DNA of 24,073 bases, from positions 1 through 24,073 of IMG/VR virus record IMGVR_UViG_3300044911_000505. One strand, 5' to 3'. The notes under the pieces are model-generated. The model did not search any database and was not told the origin of the DNA. It worked only from the letters and a program-made list of their open reading frames with translations. Position 1 is the stretch's first letter. Each line of letters begins with the position of its first letter. This DNA comes from a virus. Both the position numbers and the translations under genes were made by a program. Of the stretch, positions 6,622-13,590 are shown one piece after another.

Positions 6622-8340
6622 ATGTCGCTGACTAAAACCACCTATAGCATGATTGCTAGTGCGCCCATAAATGTCAGGGACAAGGGTGCTGTTGGCGATG
6701 GTAAAACTGATGATTCACCTGCGTTTCAGGCGGCTGTTAACGAGGCAATTGCGACCACGGGCGAGGTTTTTGTTCCGGCTGGCGAATACGTTTTAAACTC
6801 CACTGTGACAATTCCGTATGTCGGCGGCGTTAAAATTTTAGGGGCTTCACCTAACTCGATTGGTACAAAATCACGTATTTTTCAGAAAAGTGTTGAAATT
6901 CCAGCATTTACAGTAAATGCCATCAATGTGACGATGGTTGGTCTTACGTTTACGGTATGGGCTGGAAATACCACGGACGCAAACAACAGCCCAATTACTT
7001 GCGTGGCTGTAACGTCAAATTCCATGACGTTGAGTGCAGACCCTTGGCCTAATCAGTCGGCTGTAATTTGGAGCGTAACCACACCTCTAATTTCCACAGA
7101 TAGCACGCCATACTCCACTGTGCTCCAGATAGCTATACAAGGCGCATTTTATGCGTCTAGCGTAACAAAAAATGGCAACGGGACAGTAACTTTAAATGGC
7201 GTTAAAGGCGCTAATGGCACGCTAAACGCACAGCTTGCGGCAATTGTAGGGGCAAGTGTCGAGCGTTTTACATCGTTGGCTCATGCTTCTGCTGCGCCTA
7301 CAAACCCAAATGCGGCGTCAATCTATCTTGCGGTCAAAGAAAATCATTTTTACGATCAATTGTGGTTTAACCAAGTAGCAAATGCGTTTACTCTGTCTGC
7401 ACTTGGAAGCGGGTCTGGCCCCGGAGTTGGCGTTGGTAATGTTGGTTTTATGTCAAACATTTGTTGCGACCAAGCGCAATATTTTGTGAAAGGGCTTGGA
7501 GATATTAACAATGTTCAAATTGTTAATTCTCTGTTTAGTGGCGTAGTCAATACGTTCTATGCACCTAGCGGCAACATAACATCAAGCACATTTTCCAACA
7601 ACAAAGTCGAAATTGGAAAATTTATAGAGGCAAATGGCGACATCTATGGTTGCACAATTGTTGGAAACAATTTTAACGCAATTGATGGGTATGGATACTC
7701 AGACTATCTAATTAACAACGGTGGCACTATAGAAGCCACTACGATTGTTGGTAACAACTTTGGTCGATCAACGAACACTTGCATAAATACAAGTGGGTTT
7801 TTGGCTTCTAATTTTAGTGGTAATAACATCACTTCTAATTCTGAGGGTGGAAGCCAGCCGTGGTTGTATGTCTCCAACGACATTTTAAATTCAACCCTTG
7901 CAGACAACAATTTTGCGGGATTGTTTGCGTCAATTACAAACCGTCTTGGCTTTGTAAGTGCAACTCCGAGTGTCAGCGGTTCGACATTTGGTGGAGAGTG
8001 GATTGGCTATCAAACTGGCACTAAGGTCATTGGATGGCTTGCACCGACTTTCCAGAATAGTTGGGTCAACGTAGGTGGTGGAACTGAACCTGTCCAGTAT
8101 TTCAAAGATCAAAACGGAGTTGTCTACATAAAAGGTCAAACTGTTGGTGGATCATCTGGAACCGTTGTTTTTACGCTTCCTGTTGGATACAGGCCCCAAG
8201 GACTTGTTCGAGCGATAGGCGTAACCTCAAGCGGCCCTGCCATCATGCCAGTTGAAGTTGCAACAAATGGCGAAGTATCAATTCTGACATCAGTTGCTTC
8301 TTGGGGTTCTTTTAACACCATCTCATTCCCAACCCGTTAA
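6622..8340 (+). CDS. Tailspike-like protein, pectate-lyase-type beta-helix, 572 aa
   Basis: Residues 15-80 contain INVRDKGAVGDGKTDDSPAF, then VFVPAGEYVLNSTVTI, the signature of the pectate lyase superfamily right-handed beta-helix (Pfam Pectate_lyase_3) that opens many phage tailspikes. Short Asn/Gly-rich rungs (VGNNF, SGNNI, ADNNF) run to about residue 460. Residues 474-572 (APTFQNSWVNVGG, KDQNGVVYIKGQTVGG, FTLPVGYRPQG) form a beta domain widely shared at the C-termini of phage fibres. Tailspikes usually bind and often cleave surface polysaccharide. Whether this one is catalytic cannot be told here. The whole gene is AT-rich compared with the morphogenesis genes around it. Confidence 0.85.
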   Translation: MSLTKTTYSMIASAPINVRDKGAVGDGKTDDSPAFQAAVNEAIATTGEVFVPAGEYVLNSTVTIPYVGGVKILGASPNSIGTKSRIFQKSVEIPAFTVNAINVTMVGLTFTVWAGNTTDANNSPITCVAVTSNSMTLSADPWPNQSAVIWSVTTPLISTDSTPYSTVLQIAIQGAFYASSVTKNGNGTVTLNGVKGANGTLNAQLAAIVGASVERFTSLAHASAAPTNPNAASIYLAVKENHFYDQLWFNQVANAFTLSALGSGSGPGVGVGNVGFMSNICCDQAQYFVKGLGDINNVQIVNSLFSGVVNTFYAPSGNITSSTFSNNKVEIGKFIEANGDIYGCTIVGNNFNAIDGYGYSDYLINNGGTIEATTIVGNNFGRSTNTCINTSGFLASNFSGNNITSNSEGGSQPWLYVSNDILNSTLADNNFAGLFASITNRLGFVSATPSVSGSTFGGEWIGYQTGTKVIGWLAPTFQNSWVNVGGGTEPVQYFKDQNGVVYIKGQTVGGSSGTVVFTLPVGYRPQGLVRAIGVTSSGPAIMPVEVATNGEVSILTSVASWGSFNTISFPTR

Positions 8341-8353
8341 AAAGGAGTCAATC

Positions 8354-8617
8354 ATGGCACTTAAAAAACAAACATCTCTTGTTGATAATTTTGATATTCT
8401 TGTAGACATTGGTGTTTCTTACATCCGTGTTGAAAAAGTAGATGCAAGCAAAACAAAAGCCGTAGCTGCGGTTTCTTTCAACAATGAAAATGCAGACAAA
8501 AACTTCATTACAAAGTTTTATGAATTTGCTCCAAACATTAACGGAAAAAACTTCATCGCACAGGCTTATGACCATTTGAAAACTTTGCCAGAATTCGCTG
8601 ACGCAACCGATTGTTAA
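8354..8617 (+). CDS. Hypothetical Lys/Asn-rich protein, 87 aa
   Basis: AAAGGAG at 8341-8347 is six bases before the ATG at 8354, so I prefer this start to an upstream TTG in frame that lies inside the tailspike gene. The product is polar (SFNNENADKNFITKFYEF, INGKNFIAQAYDHLKTLP) with no signal peptide or membrane span, and I do not recognise it. Its AT-rich codons match the preceding tailspike rather than the following genes, so it probably arrived with the fibre module. A fibre-assembly chaperone would be a natural guess for a small gene directly after a tailspike, but no motif supports this. Confidence 0.75.
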   Translation: MALKKQTSLVDNFDILVDIGVSYIRVEKVDASKTKAVAAVSFNNENADKNFITKFYEFAPNINGKNFIAQAYDHLKTLPEFADATDC

Positions 8618-8623
8618 ACCAAA

Positions 8624-8643
8624 ACCCAAGTGGATTCTTGGGT
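8624..8643 (+). terminator. Intergenic hairpin, weak terminator candidate
   Basis: ACCCAAG (8624-8630) and CTTGGGT (8637-8643) form a perfect 7-bp stem with a 6-base loop in one of the few real gaps between genes (8618-8660). On the + strand no T-run follows, so it is not a classic rho-independent terminator in the direction of the genes. On the opposite strand the stem is followed by TTTGG and TTT. It may be an RNA processing or stability element at the border between the AT-rich fibre block and the lysis block. Confidence 0.35.
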
Positions 8644-8660
8644 CAGACTAGGAGAGCATG

Positions 8661-8927
8661 ATGCTTGAAAAAATCGAAGTAGTTGACAAAATCGAAGTCC
8701 TCGAAAATGGTAGTGTGCAGGTTCGCACACGCACGTCCATCATGGAAGACGGCAAGATGATCAGCGGTACGTTCCACCGCCACGTTGTCGCCCCCGGCGA
8801 CGACTATAGTGGGGAAGATGCGCGGGTACAAGCCATCTGCGCGGCGACCCACACGTCTGAAGTTATTGCGGCGTATCAGGCTGCGCTTGAAGCGGCACGT
8901 CCTCCTCAACTCCCCGTGGAAGGCTGA
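8661..8927 (+). CDS. Hypothetical phage protein, 88 aa
   Basis: Two ATG codons stand in tandem at 8658 and 8661. AGGAG (8650-8654) is 3 bases from the first but 6 from the second, the spacing used by most genes here, so I take 8661. The sequence has a strand-rich N-terminus (KIEVLENGSVQVRTRT), then a helical C-terminus (TSEVIAAYQAALEAARP). The segment TFHRHVVAPGDDYSGED is conserved-looking, and I have seen this type as a small phage protein beside tail and lysis genes, without known function. The GC content returns to the level of the morphogenesis genes. Confidence 0.75.
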   Translation: MLEKIEVVDKIEVLENGSVQVRTRTSIMEDGKMISGTFHRHVVAPGDDYSGEDARVQAICAATHTSEVIAAYQAALEAARPPQLPVEG

Positions 8928-8933
8928 TGATCT

Positions 8934-9221
8934 ATGGATCAGGTGGTCGTTAACTGGCTGTTCGTCGGCTTTGGCGCCGCCCTTGGGTGGTTCGTCAAGG
9001 TCGTGTGGGACGCCATTAAGGAGTTGAAAGCCGACATGAAGCAGATCGAACGCGACCTCCCCGATGTCTATGTCCGCAAGGATGACTTCCGGGGGGCCAT
9101 GTCTGACATCAAGGACGACATGCGGGAGTTGCGGCAGGACATGAAGGATGGTTTCAACAAGATCGATAGCACCCTTGGTTTGTTGTTCAAGAAACTTGAG
9201 TCCAAAGAGGACAAGGAGTAG
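8934..9221 (+). CDS. Membrane-anchored coiled-coil protein, 95 aa
   Basis: Residues 5-25 (VNWLFVGFGAALGWFVKVVW) form one membrane span. The rest is a charged, heptad-rich helix (KELKADMKQIERDL, DMRELRQDMKDGFNKID) ending in a Lys/Glu tail. GGAAGG at 8918-8923 is about 10 bases before the ATG. One N-terminal span plus a coiled coil is the topology of an inner-membrane spanin subunit and also of XhlA-like lysis proteins. Closeness to holin and endolysin genes fits a lysis role. No lipoprotein partner is visible, so I do not call it a spanin. Confidence 0.75.
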   Translation: MDQVVVNWLFVGFGAALGWFVKVVWDAIKELKADMKQIERDLPDVYVRKDDFRGAMSDIKDDMRELRQDMKDGFNKIDSTLGLLFKKLESKEDKE

Positions 9222-9224
9222 ATC

Positions 9225-9371
9225 ATGCCCGGAATGATGATGAAAGCCAAAAAACCCATGAAGCCGATGTCGTACCAGAAAGGTGGCGCGGTGTTCAAAC
9301 CCTGTGCGGCGTGCCCGAACCCAACCAAGTGCAAGGCAATGGGCAAGTGCATGCTGAAAGCGAAGAAGTGA
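9225..9371 (+). CDS. Cys/Lys/Met-rich microprotein, 48 aa
   Basis: AAGGAG at 9213-9218 is exactly 6 bases before the ATG at 9225, and the frame ends in TGA at 9369-9371. The 48 residues include 12 Lys, 8 Met and 4 Cys. The cysteines at 27, 30, 36 and 42 are spaced C-x2-C-x5-C-x5-C (CAAC, then PNPTKC and KAMGKC), suggesting metal binding or disulphides. An SYQKGGAV segment precedes them, and similar SYQ.GG and KGGAV segments occur in the protein at 13949. The SD, the tight fit between neighbours and the Cys pattern make it a credible gene. The function is unknown. Confidence 0.75.
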   Translation: MPGMMMKAKKPMKPMSYQKGGAVFKPCAACPNPTKCKAMGKCMLKAKK

Positions 9372-9377
9372 TCCACT

Positions 9378-9887
9378 GTGCTCGACCCCGTTTCCCTGTT
9401 GGCAACGGCCACAGCGGTATTCAATGGCCTGAAGAAAGCGGTCGAACTCGGTCGTGAGGCTGAGGATGTCTTCGGTCAGCTAGGGAAATGGGCGTCAGCC
9501 GTCGCGGATTTGCAGGAGTGGATGTCTACTGAGGCAGATCGTAAGCCGCCGTTGTTCAAGAAGTTGGTCTTCAAGGAGTCGGCTACCGTCGAAGCATTCA
9601 ATGCGTATGCAGCACAGGTGAAGATCAGGCAGATGGAAGCGGAGTTGTACAACTGGTTTCACTACGGGGCATTGCAACATCTTGGGCGTGAGGGTTACCT
9701 TGAGTTTGTCCAGATGCGGCGCAGTATCCGTGAACGGCGCGAGAAGATGGTCTATGAGCAGATGCGGCGGCGCAAGAAGTTCCTCAAGACTTTGCAGGAT
9801 AGTGCGTTTCTTCTGACGGTGGTGGGGCTGGGTGCGATCATCCTGACACACATCGTCATCTTTATTGTGGAGCGTTGGCCGGAATGA
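9378..9887 (+). CDS. Tail-anchored membrane protein, 169 aa, lysis region
   Basis: The start is a GTG at 9378; the first in-frame ATG would remove 48 residues. A weak GAAGAAG lies about 9 bases upstream. The N-terminal part is helical and soluble (VFNGLKKAVELGREAEDVFG). Residues 110-138 are strongly basic (RRSIRERREKM, RRRKKFLKT). Residues 142-164 (FLLTVVGLGAIILTHIVIFI) are a single C-terminal membrane span. The TGA overlaps the next ATG as ATGA. This layout, coupled to the holin-like gene, suggests a membrane-associated lysis or virion protein. I do not recognise a family. Confidence 0.75.
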   Translation: MLDPVSLLATATAVFNGLKKAVELGREAEDVFGQLGKWASAVADLQEWMSTEADRKPPLFKKLVFKESATVEAFNAYAAQVKIRQMEAELYNWFHYGALQHLGREGYLEFVQMRRSIRERREKMVYEQMRRRKKFLKTLQDSAFLLTVVGLGAIILTHIVIFIVERWPE

Positions 9888-10390
9888 TTACACTACTCAC
9901 GACCCTTCTATCGTTCTTGGCGGGCGGTTTGCCCAAGCTCCTCGACTTCTTCCAAGACCGGTCGGACAAAGCCCACGAACTCAAGCTCGCCCAGATGCAG
10001 ATTGAGCGGGAACTTGAGTTGCGCAAAGCCGGGTTCGAAGCTCAGGCCCGAGTCGAAGAAATCAGGACGGATCAGCTTCAGGTACAAGCCGAGGTGACCA
10101 CGGCGCAGGTGGCGTTGCAGGAGAAGCAAGCCCTCTACGCGCACGACATTGCCATCGGTGAGGGTGCCAGCCGCTGGGTTATCAACGCCCGTGCCTTGGT
10201 GCGGCCTGTCATTACCTATGGCATGTTCGGCTTGCTGTGCTTCATCAACATGTTTGGTGCAGCTTACGCATGGAAAATCGGTACGCCGTTTGAGACGGTG
10301 CTTGCCAATCTGTGGGACGCTGACACTCAGATCATCTGGGCGTCGATCATCAGTTTCTGGTTTGGTTCTCAAGCCTTCAGCAAAAAGTGA
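9884..10390 (+). CDS. Holin-like protein (3-TM type), 168 aa
   Basis: I chose ATG 9884, which overlaps the preceding TGA, over a TTG at 9875 only 2 bases from GGAG. The sequence has an N-terminal hydrophobic segment (ITLLTTLLSFLAGGLPKLL), a charged coiled coil (DKAHELKLAQMQIERELELR), then two further spans after RALVRPVITYGMFG (LLCFINMFGAAYAW, IIWASIISFWFG). This matches the arrangement of 3-TM holins of the gene-transfer-agent type (Pfam GTA_holin_3TM), including the R-P-V/L-I before the second span. Its position directly upstream of, and overlapping, the lysozyme gene supports the assignment. A holin would open the inner membrane to release the lysozyme. Confidence 0.75.
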   Translation: MITLLTTLLSFLAGGLPKLLDFFQDRSDKAHELKLAQMQIERELELRKAGFEAQARVEEIRTDQLQVQAEVTTAQVALQEKQALYAHDIAIGEGASRWVINARALVRPVITYGMFGLLCFINMFGAAYAWKIGTPFETVLANLWDADTQIIWASIISFWFGSQAFSKK

Positions 10391-10860
10391 AGAACCTGAT
10401 CGCCATGCTCAAACATCACGAGGGAGTACGCTATGTTCCCTATCGTTGTCCTGCTCGTCTGTGGACTGTCGGTGTGGGTCACGTCATCGATCCTGCTCAC
10501 CTTAGCGTTCCGTTTGACCGACGACTTGAGTTACCTATACCGGCAGGTTGGGATCGACGACTGACCGAGGAGGAAGTCGATGCGCTTCTTCAGGAAGACC
10601 TTGCGCGGTTTCTTTCAGGGGTACGCAGACTATGTACTGTGGAGCCTGCTAGCCCTCGCCATCTGGCGCTCACTTCATTCGCTTTCAATGTTGGACTAGG
10701 CAACCTACAAGCCAGTACACTACGGCAGAAGCACAACCGGGGGGACTATGCAGGCGCGGCTGATGAGTTCAAGAAGTGGAACTTGTCCGCTGGTAAAGTG
10801 CTGCCCGGACTGGTTGTGCGTCGCCACGATGAGCGGGCGATGTATCTGGAGATGGCCTAG
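10387..10860 (+). CDS. Endolysin, GH24 (T4-type) lysozyme, 157 aa
   Basis: The enzyme cleaves the MurNAc-GlcNAc bond of peptidoglycan at lysis. The GTG at 10387 overlaps the holin-like stop (GTGA); an ATG at 10405 would remove six residues. The catalytic region is MLKHHEGVRYVPYRCP followed by LWTVGVGHV. The acid is E12, and the positions matching T4 lysozyme D20 and T26 are C21 and T27, giving an E-C-T arrangement. ALTSFAFNVGLGNLQAST and LPGLVVRRHDERAMYL are the usual GH24 helices. There is no signal peptide, so export should need the holin. Two small ORFs in another frame lie inside the gene. Confidence 0.93.
   Translation: MKNLIAMLKHHEGVRYVPYRCPARLWTVGVGHVIDPAHLSVPFDRRLELPIPAGWDRRLTEEEVDALLQEDLARFLSGVRRLCTVEPASPRHLALTSFAFNVGLGNLQASTLRQKHNRGDYAGAADEFKKWNLSAGKVLPGLVVRRHDERAMYLEMA
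10433..10564 (+). CDS. Candidate nested ORF in lysozyme gene: 43-aa membrane peptide
   Basis: Within the lysozyme gene and shifted one base from its frame, GAGGGAG (10420-10426) stands 6 bases before an ATG at 10433. The ORF ends TGA at 10562-10564. Residues 2-27 are hydrophobic (FPIVVLLVCGLSVWV, then SSILLTLAF), followed by a short polar tail ending VGIDD. It would be a single-span membrane peptide. There is a Cys at residue 10 but no proper lipobox. It could be a holin/antiholin-type regulator. Chance is possible, because the SD coincides with the conserved HEGVRY codons of the lysozyme. Confidence 0.35.
   Translation: MFPIVVLLVCGLSVWVTSSILLTLAFRLTDDLSYLYRQVGIDD
10580..10699 (+). CDS. Candidate nested ORF in lysozyme gene: 39-aa basic membrane peptide
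   Basis: This ORF is in the same alternative frame as the 43-residue ORF just upstream. GAGGAGG (10567-10573) is 6 bases before an ATG at 10580, and the frame ends TAG at 10697-10699. The N-terminus is basic (MRFFRKTLRGFF), followed by a hydrophobic stretch (YVLWSLLALAIW) and a short tail, which fits a small inner-membrane protein with N-in topology. The SD arises from lysozyme codons for E-E-E-V, a common sequence in GH24 enzymes, so coincidence is a serious alternative. I list it because it pairs with the upstream ORF. Confidence 0.3.
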   Translation: MRFFRKTLRGFFQGYADYVLWSLLALAIWRSLHSLSMLD

Positions 10861-13590
10861 ATGCCAGCAGTAAAGCTCACTACGTTTCTTGGCACGGCTC
10901 CCAAAATATCGCCGGAGTTGCTGCCGAACACGGCTGCGCAGATCGCAAACAACTGCAAGCTGTACTCGGGTGATCTGATTCCTTACCCGCAGCCTGTCAT
11001 CGTCGGCAACACCGGGCGCTCGGGCGCGATCAAGACTCTCTTTGCACTGCGTGACCCGGACACTGACGAGAAGAAATGGCTGTCGTGGTTGACGGATGTG
11101 GACATTGCCGTAGCGTCCAAGACAAACCGCGACGAGCAGCGGTTCTATTACTCCGGCGACGGCAAGCCCAAGGTCAGCAATTACGAACTCGCCACGACCG
11201 GTGCGCCGCCATTTCCGGTGTCGTCTTACGATCTTGGGCTACCCATCCCACCGGACAGTGCCAAACTGACGACGACCGCCGCGACGTTCACGCAACAGAC
11301 AACAAGTTCCTATGCGCGGGACAACGCCAATATCGTGACCATCGTCACGTCGGCTGCGCATAACTTGCGCACTGGAAACTTCGTATCGGTATCGGGCTTT
11401 ACCTATGTCAGTGGCACCTACTCGCAGCCAGCCACGACGCGCACCGGTACCTACAGCGAGGCGGCTACCACGCTCTCGATCATGGTCACGGTCACCGATC
11501 ATGGGTTGCAGCCGGGTGCGGTAGCCAATCTTCAGTTCTCCGCAGACCCCGGTTTGGACGGCGCGTATACCGTTGCCGTGGTCAGCAAGGATATTTTTGC
11601 AGTGACGGCACCGACGGCTGCGGCCCGGTCGGGCAACATCACGTGGACAAACGCGGGTACGACGACCATTCAGGTCACCATCAACAACCACGGCTTGTCA
11701 AATGGCGCACAGGTGACGCTGGACTTCACCTCTGGTACCGCTCCAGATGGCACCTACACGGTGACCAACGCAACGACCAACACGTTTGACATCATCACCG
11801 CAGCTTTCCAAACTACAAGCGGCAATGTGCGGTGGGACATCCGCAACCTGAACGCGGTGAACGTCGAGTGTACGGTCATCAACAGCACGACATTCACGTA
11901 CTTTAGCCCCGGACCTGCGATCACGACCACGACCAGTTCTTCCGGCAAGGTCGATCTCGGTGGGCTGACTCAGGCTCGCTCCTATGTCTTCACGTGGTTC
12001 ACCCCGTGGGAGGAGGAGTCCATCGCGTCGGTCCCATCGGACAACTTGTACATCAAGGAAGGTATCACCGTCACCGTATCGAATCTGCCGACGGTCAAAC
12101 CTACCGGCAGCAACTTCGTGCGTGGCGTGCGGCTCTACCGCACGCTTGCCTCGTCCTCCGGCACCGAGTACTTCCTTCTCAATACACTGTGGTTTCCGAC
12201 CGGGTTGTCGAAGGTCGAGCGCACATCCAATGTGTCGCGGGTAACGCTCCTCTATCCACACAATCTCGGTATCGATGACCGCTTCAAGATCAGCGGTTGT
12301 ACGGACGCTTCGTTCAATATCACGGGTGGCATCGTCACGGATTCGGTAGACGAGTACACCTTCGAGTATGCGCAGGTTGCGGCTGATGTGCCCAGCACGA
12401 CCGTCGGTGCAGGTACGCTCTATCATGATGTTTCTGAGAATCCGCCCACGACTACGGCGCGATACTGGGGTGATGGCACCTACAACTTCACGGATGACTT
12501 CGACTCGCGTGACCTATTCGACATCCTGATCACCGACGACTACGATGCGCCGCCCGAAGACCTGCAAGGGCTGACCGCGATCCAGAACAACATCCTGTGC
12601 GGCTTTGTGGGCAACACGCTGTACTTCTCTGTGCCGGGTACTCCGCATGCGTGGCCTGCCAAGTACGCCGTATCGCTTGATTACAACGTCGTTGGTATCG
12701 TCGCTCTGAGCGGCTCGGCGTTTGTGGCAACTGATGGGTACCCGTATATCGTCTCGGGTTCTGATCCAGCCAATGGTATGTCCACCGCTAGGATCGATGC
12801 CAAGTTCCCGTGTCTGAACAAGAACAGTCTCGTGGCAATGGGGTACGGTATCGTCTACTCCACCCATGATGGGCTGGCTGTTTACTCGCCCAACGCGGGA
12901 TCAGCCATCATCACCAAGCTGCTCTACAACAATGACACGTGGACGACGGCGCTTGACCCAACGACCGTGATTGCCGAGTACTACGGTGAGAACTACTTTG
13001 CCTCACACGCAGACGGCGCGTTTGTCTTCGAGCAGGACACCAAGGTTGGCGGGTACTTTGTAGACATTGCGAACCTCGACAACCTTCTGCAAGAAGACGG
13101 CAGTCAACTCCTTCAGGAAGACGAGTCGTCCATCATCCTTAACTCCTTCTCGTTCACGGCTTCGTACTACGACAACACGGACGGATCGGTGTACTTTGTA
13201 CGTACAGAGAACGGCGACGTGGAGCAGTGGGACAATCTTACGCAACCTTCTGTGTTCATGGAGTGGAAGTCCAAGGTGTTTGTCACCAAGGACATGATCA
13301 ATCTGGGCGCAGCCCGTGTCATCGCGGACTACGGCGCACTTACTTCTACGTGGGACAGCGAAGCCACTGCATGGAACTTGGTGACTGCGACGTGGAGCCA
13401 AGACGAAACACTGACGTTCCGGTTGTGGGTAGATAAACAGTTGCTGTTCACGACGCCCGTGGCAGATGTCAACGCATTCCGGCTCCCAACTGGCTACCGT
13501 ACTGACACGTTCGAGGTGGGTGTGGAAGGCAACATTCGAGTGCGAGCGATTCACCTTGCCGAGACGCCTCTCGGTCTGCGGGAGGCATGA
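10861..13590 (+). CDS. Tail nozzle / tubular-B-like protein, 909 aa
   Basis: The ATG abuts the lysozyme TAG, with GGAG eight bases upstream. The N-terminus (KLTTFLGTAPKISPELLPN, AAQIANNCKLYSGDLIPYP) resembles podovirus nozzle or tail-tubular-B and stabilisation proteins, and the length fits (usually 700-950). After residue 560 there are propeller-like segments (LQGLTAIQNNILCGFVGN, LVAMGYGIVYSTHDGLAVYS). Residues 160-500 hold inserted beta repeats with an H-G/N-L motif at His 167, 214, 277 and 467. A doubled LLQED motif lies at 742-755. The protein would form the channel end below the adaptor ring and help retain DNA. The assignment is by resemblance and context. Confidence 0.8.
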   Translation: MPAVKLTTFLGTAPKISPELLPNTAAQIANNCKLYSGDLIPYPQPVIVGNTGRSGAIKTLFALRDPDTDEKKWLSWLTDVDIAVASKTNRDEQRFYYSGDGKPKVSNYELATTGAPPFPVSSYDLGLPIPPDSAKLTTTAATFTQQTTSSYARDNANIVTIVTSAAHNLRTGNFVSVSGFTYVSGTYSQPATTRTGTYSEAATTLSIMVTVTDHGLQPGAVANLQFSADPGLDGAYTVAVVSKDIFAVTAPTAAARSGNITWTNAGTTTIQVTINNHGLSNGAQVTLDFTSGTAPDGTYTVTNATTNTFDIITAAFQTTSGNVRWDIRNLNAVNVECTVINSTTFTYFSPGPAITTTTSSSGKVDLGGLTQARSYVFTWFTPWEEESIASVPSDNLYIKEGITVTVSNLPTVKPTGSNFVRGVRLYRTLASSSGTEYFLLNTLWFPTGLSKVERTSNVSRVTLLYPHNLGIDDRFKISGCTDASFNITGGIVTDSVDEYTFEYAQVAADVPSTTVGAGTLYHDVSENPPTTTARYWGDGTYNFTDDFDSRDLFDILITDDYDAPPEDLQGLTAIQNNILCGFVGNTLYFSVPGTPHAWPAKYAVSLDYNVVGIVALSGSAFVATDGYPYIVSGSDPANGMSTARIDAKFPCLNKNSLVAMGYGIVYSTHDGLAVYSPNAGSAIITKLLYNNDTWTTALDPTTVIAEYYGENYFASHADGAFVFEQDTKVGGYFVDIANLDNLLQEDGSQLLQEDESSIILNSFSFTASYYDNTDGSVYFVRTENGDVEQWDNLTQPSVFMEWKSKVFVTKDMINLGAARVIADYGALTSTWDSEATAWNLVTATWSQDETLTFRLWVDKQLLFTTPVADVNAFRLPTGYRTDTFEVGVEGNIRVRAIHLAETPLGLREA

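Noticed and set aside
8887-9027. L-T-G-C lipobox-like motif in an alternative frame at the start of the 95-aa membrane protein gene
   Set aside because: There is no good start or SD and no hydrophobic region before the Cys, so it would not be a lipoprotein. It is not accepted as an o-spanin.
11698-12426. Minus-strand ORF (242 codons) opposite the nozzle-like gene
   Set aside because: Arg/His-rich translation typical of antisense frames in GC-rich coding DNA, with no motif and no independent signals.
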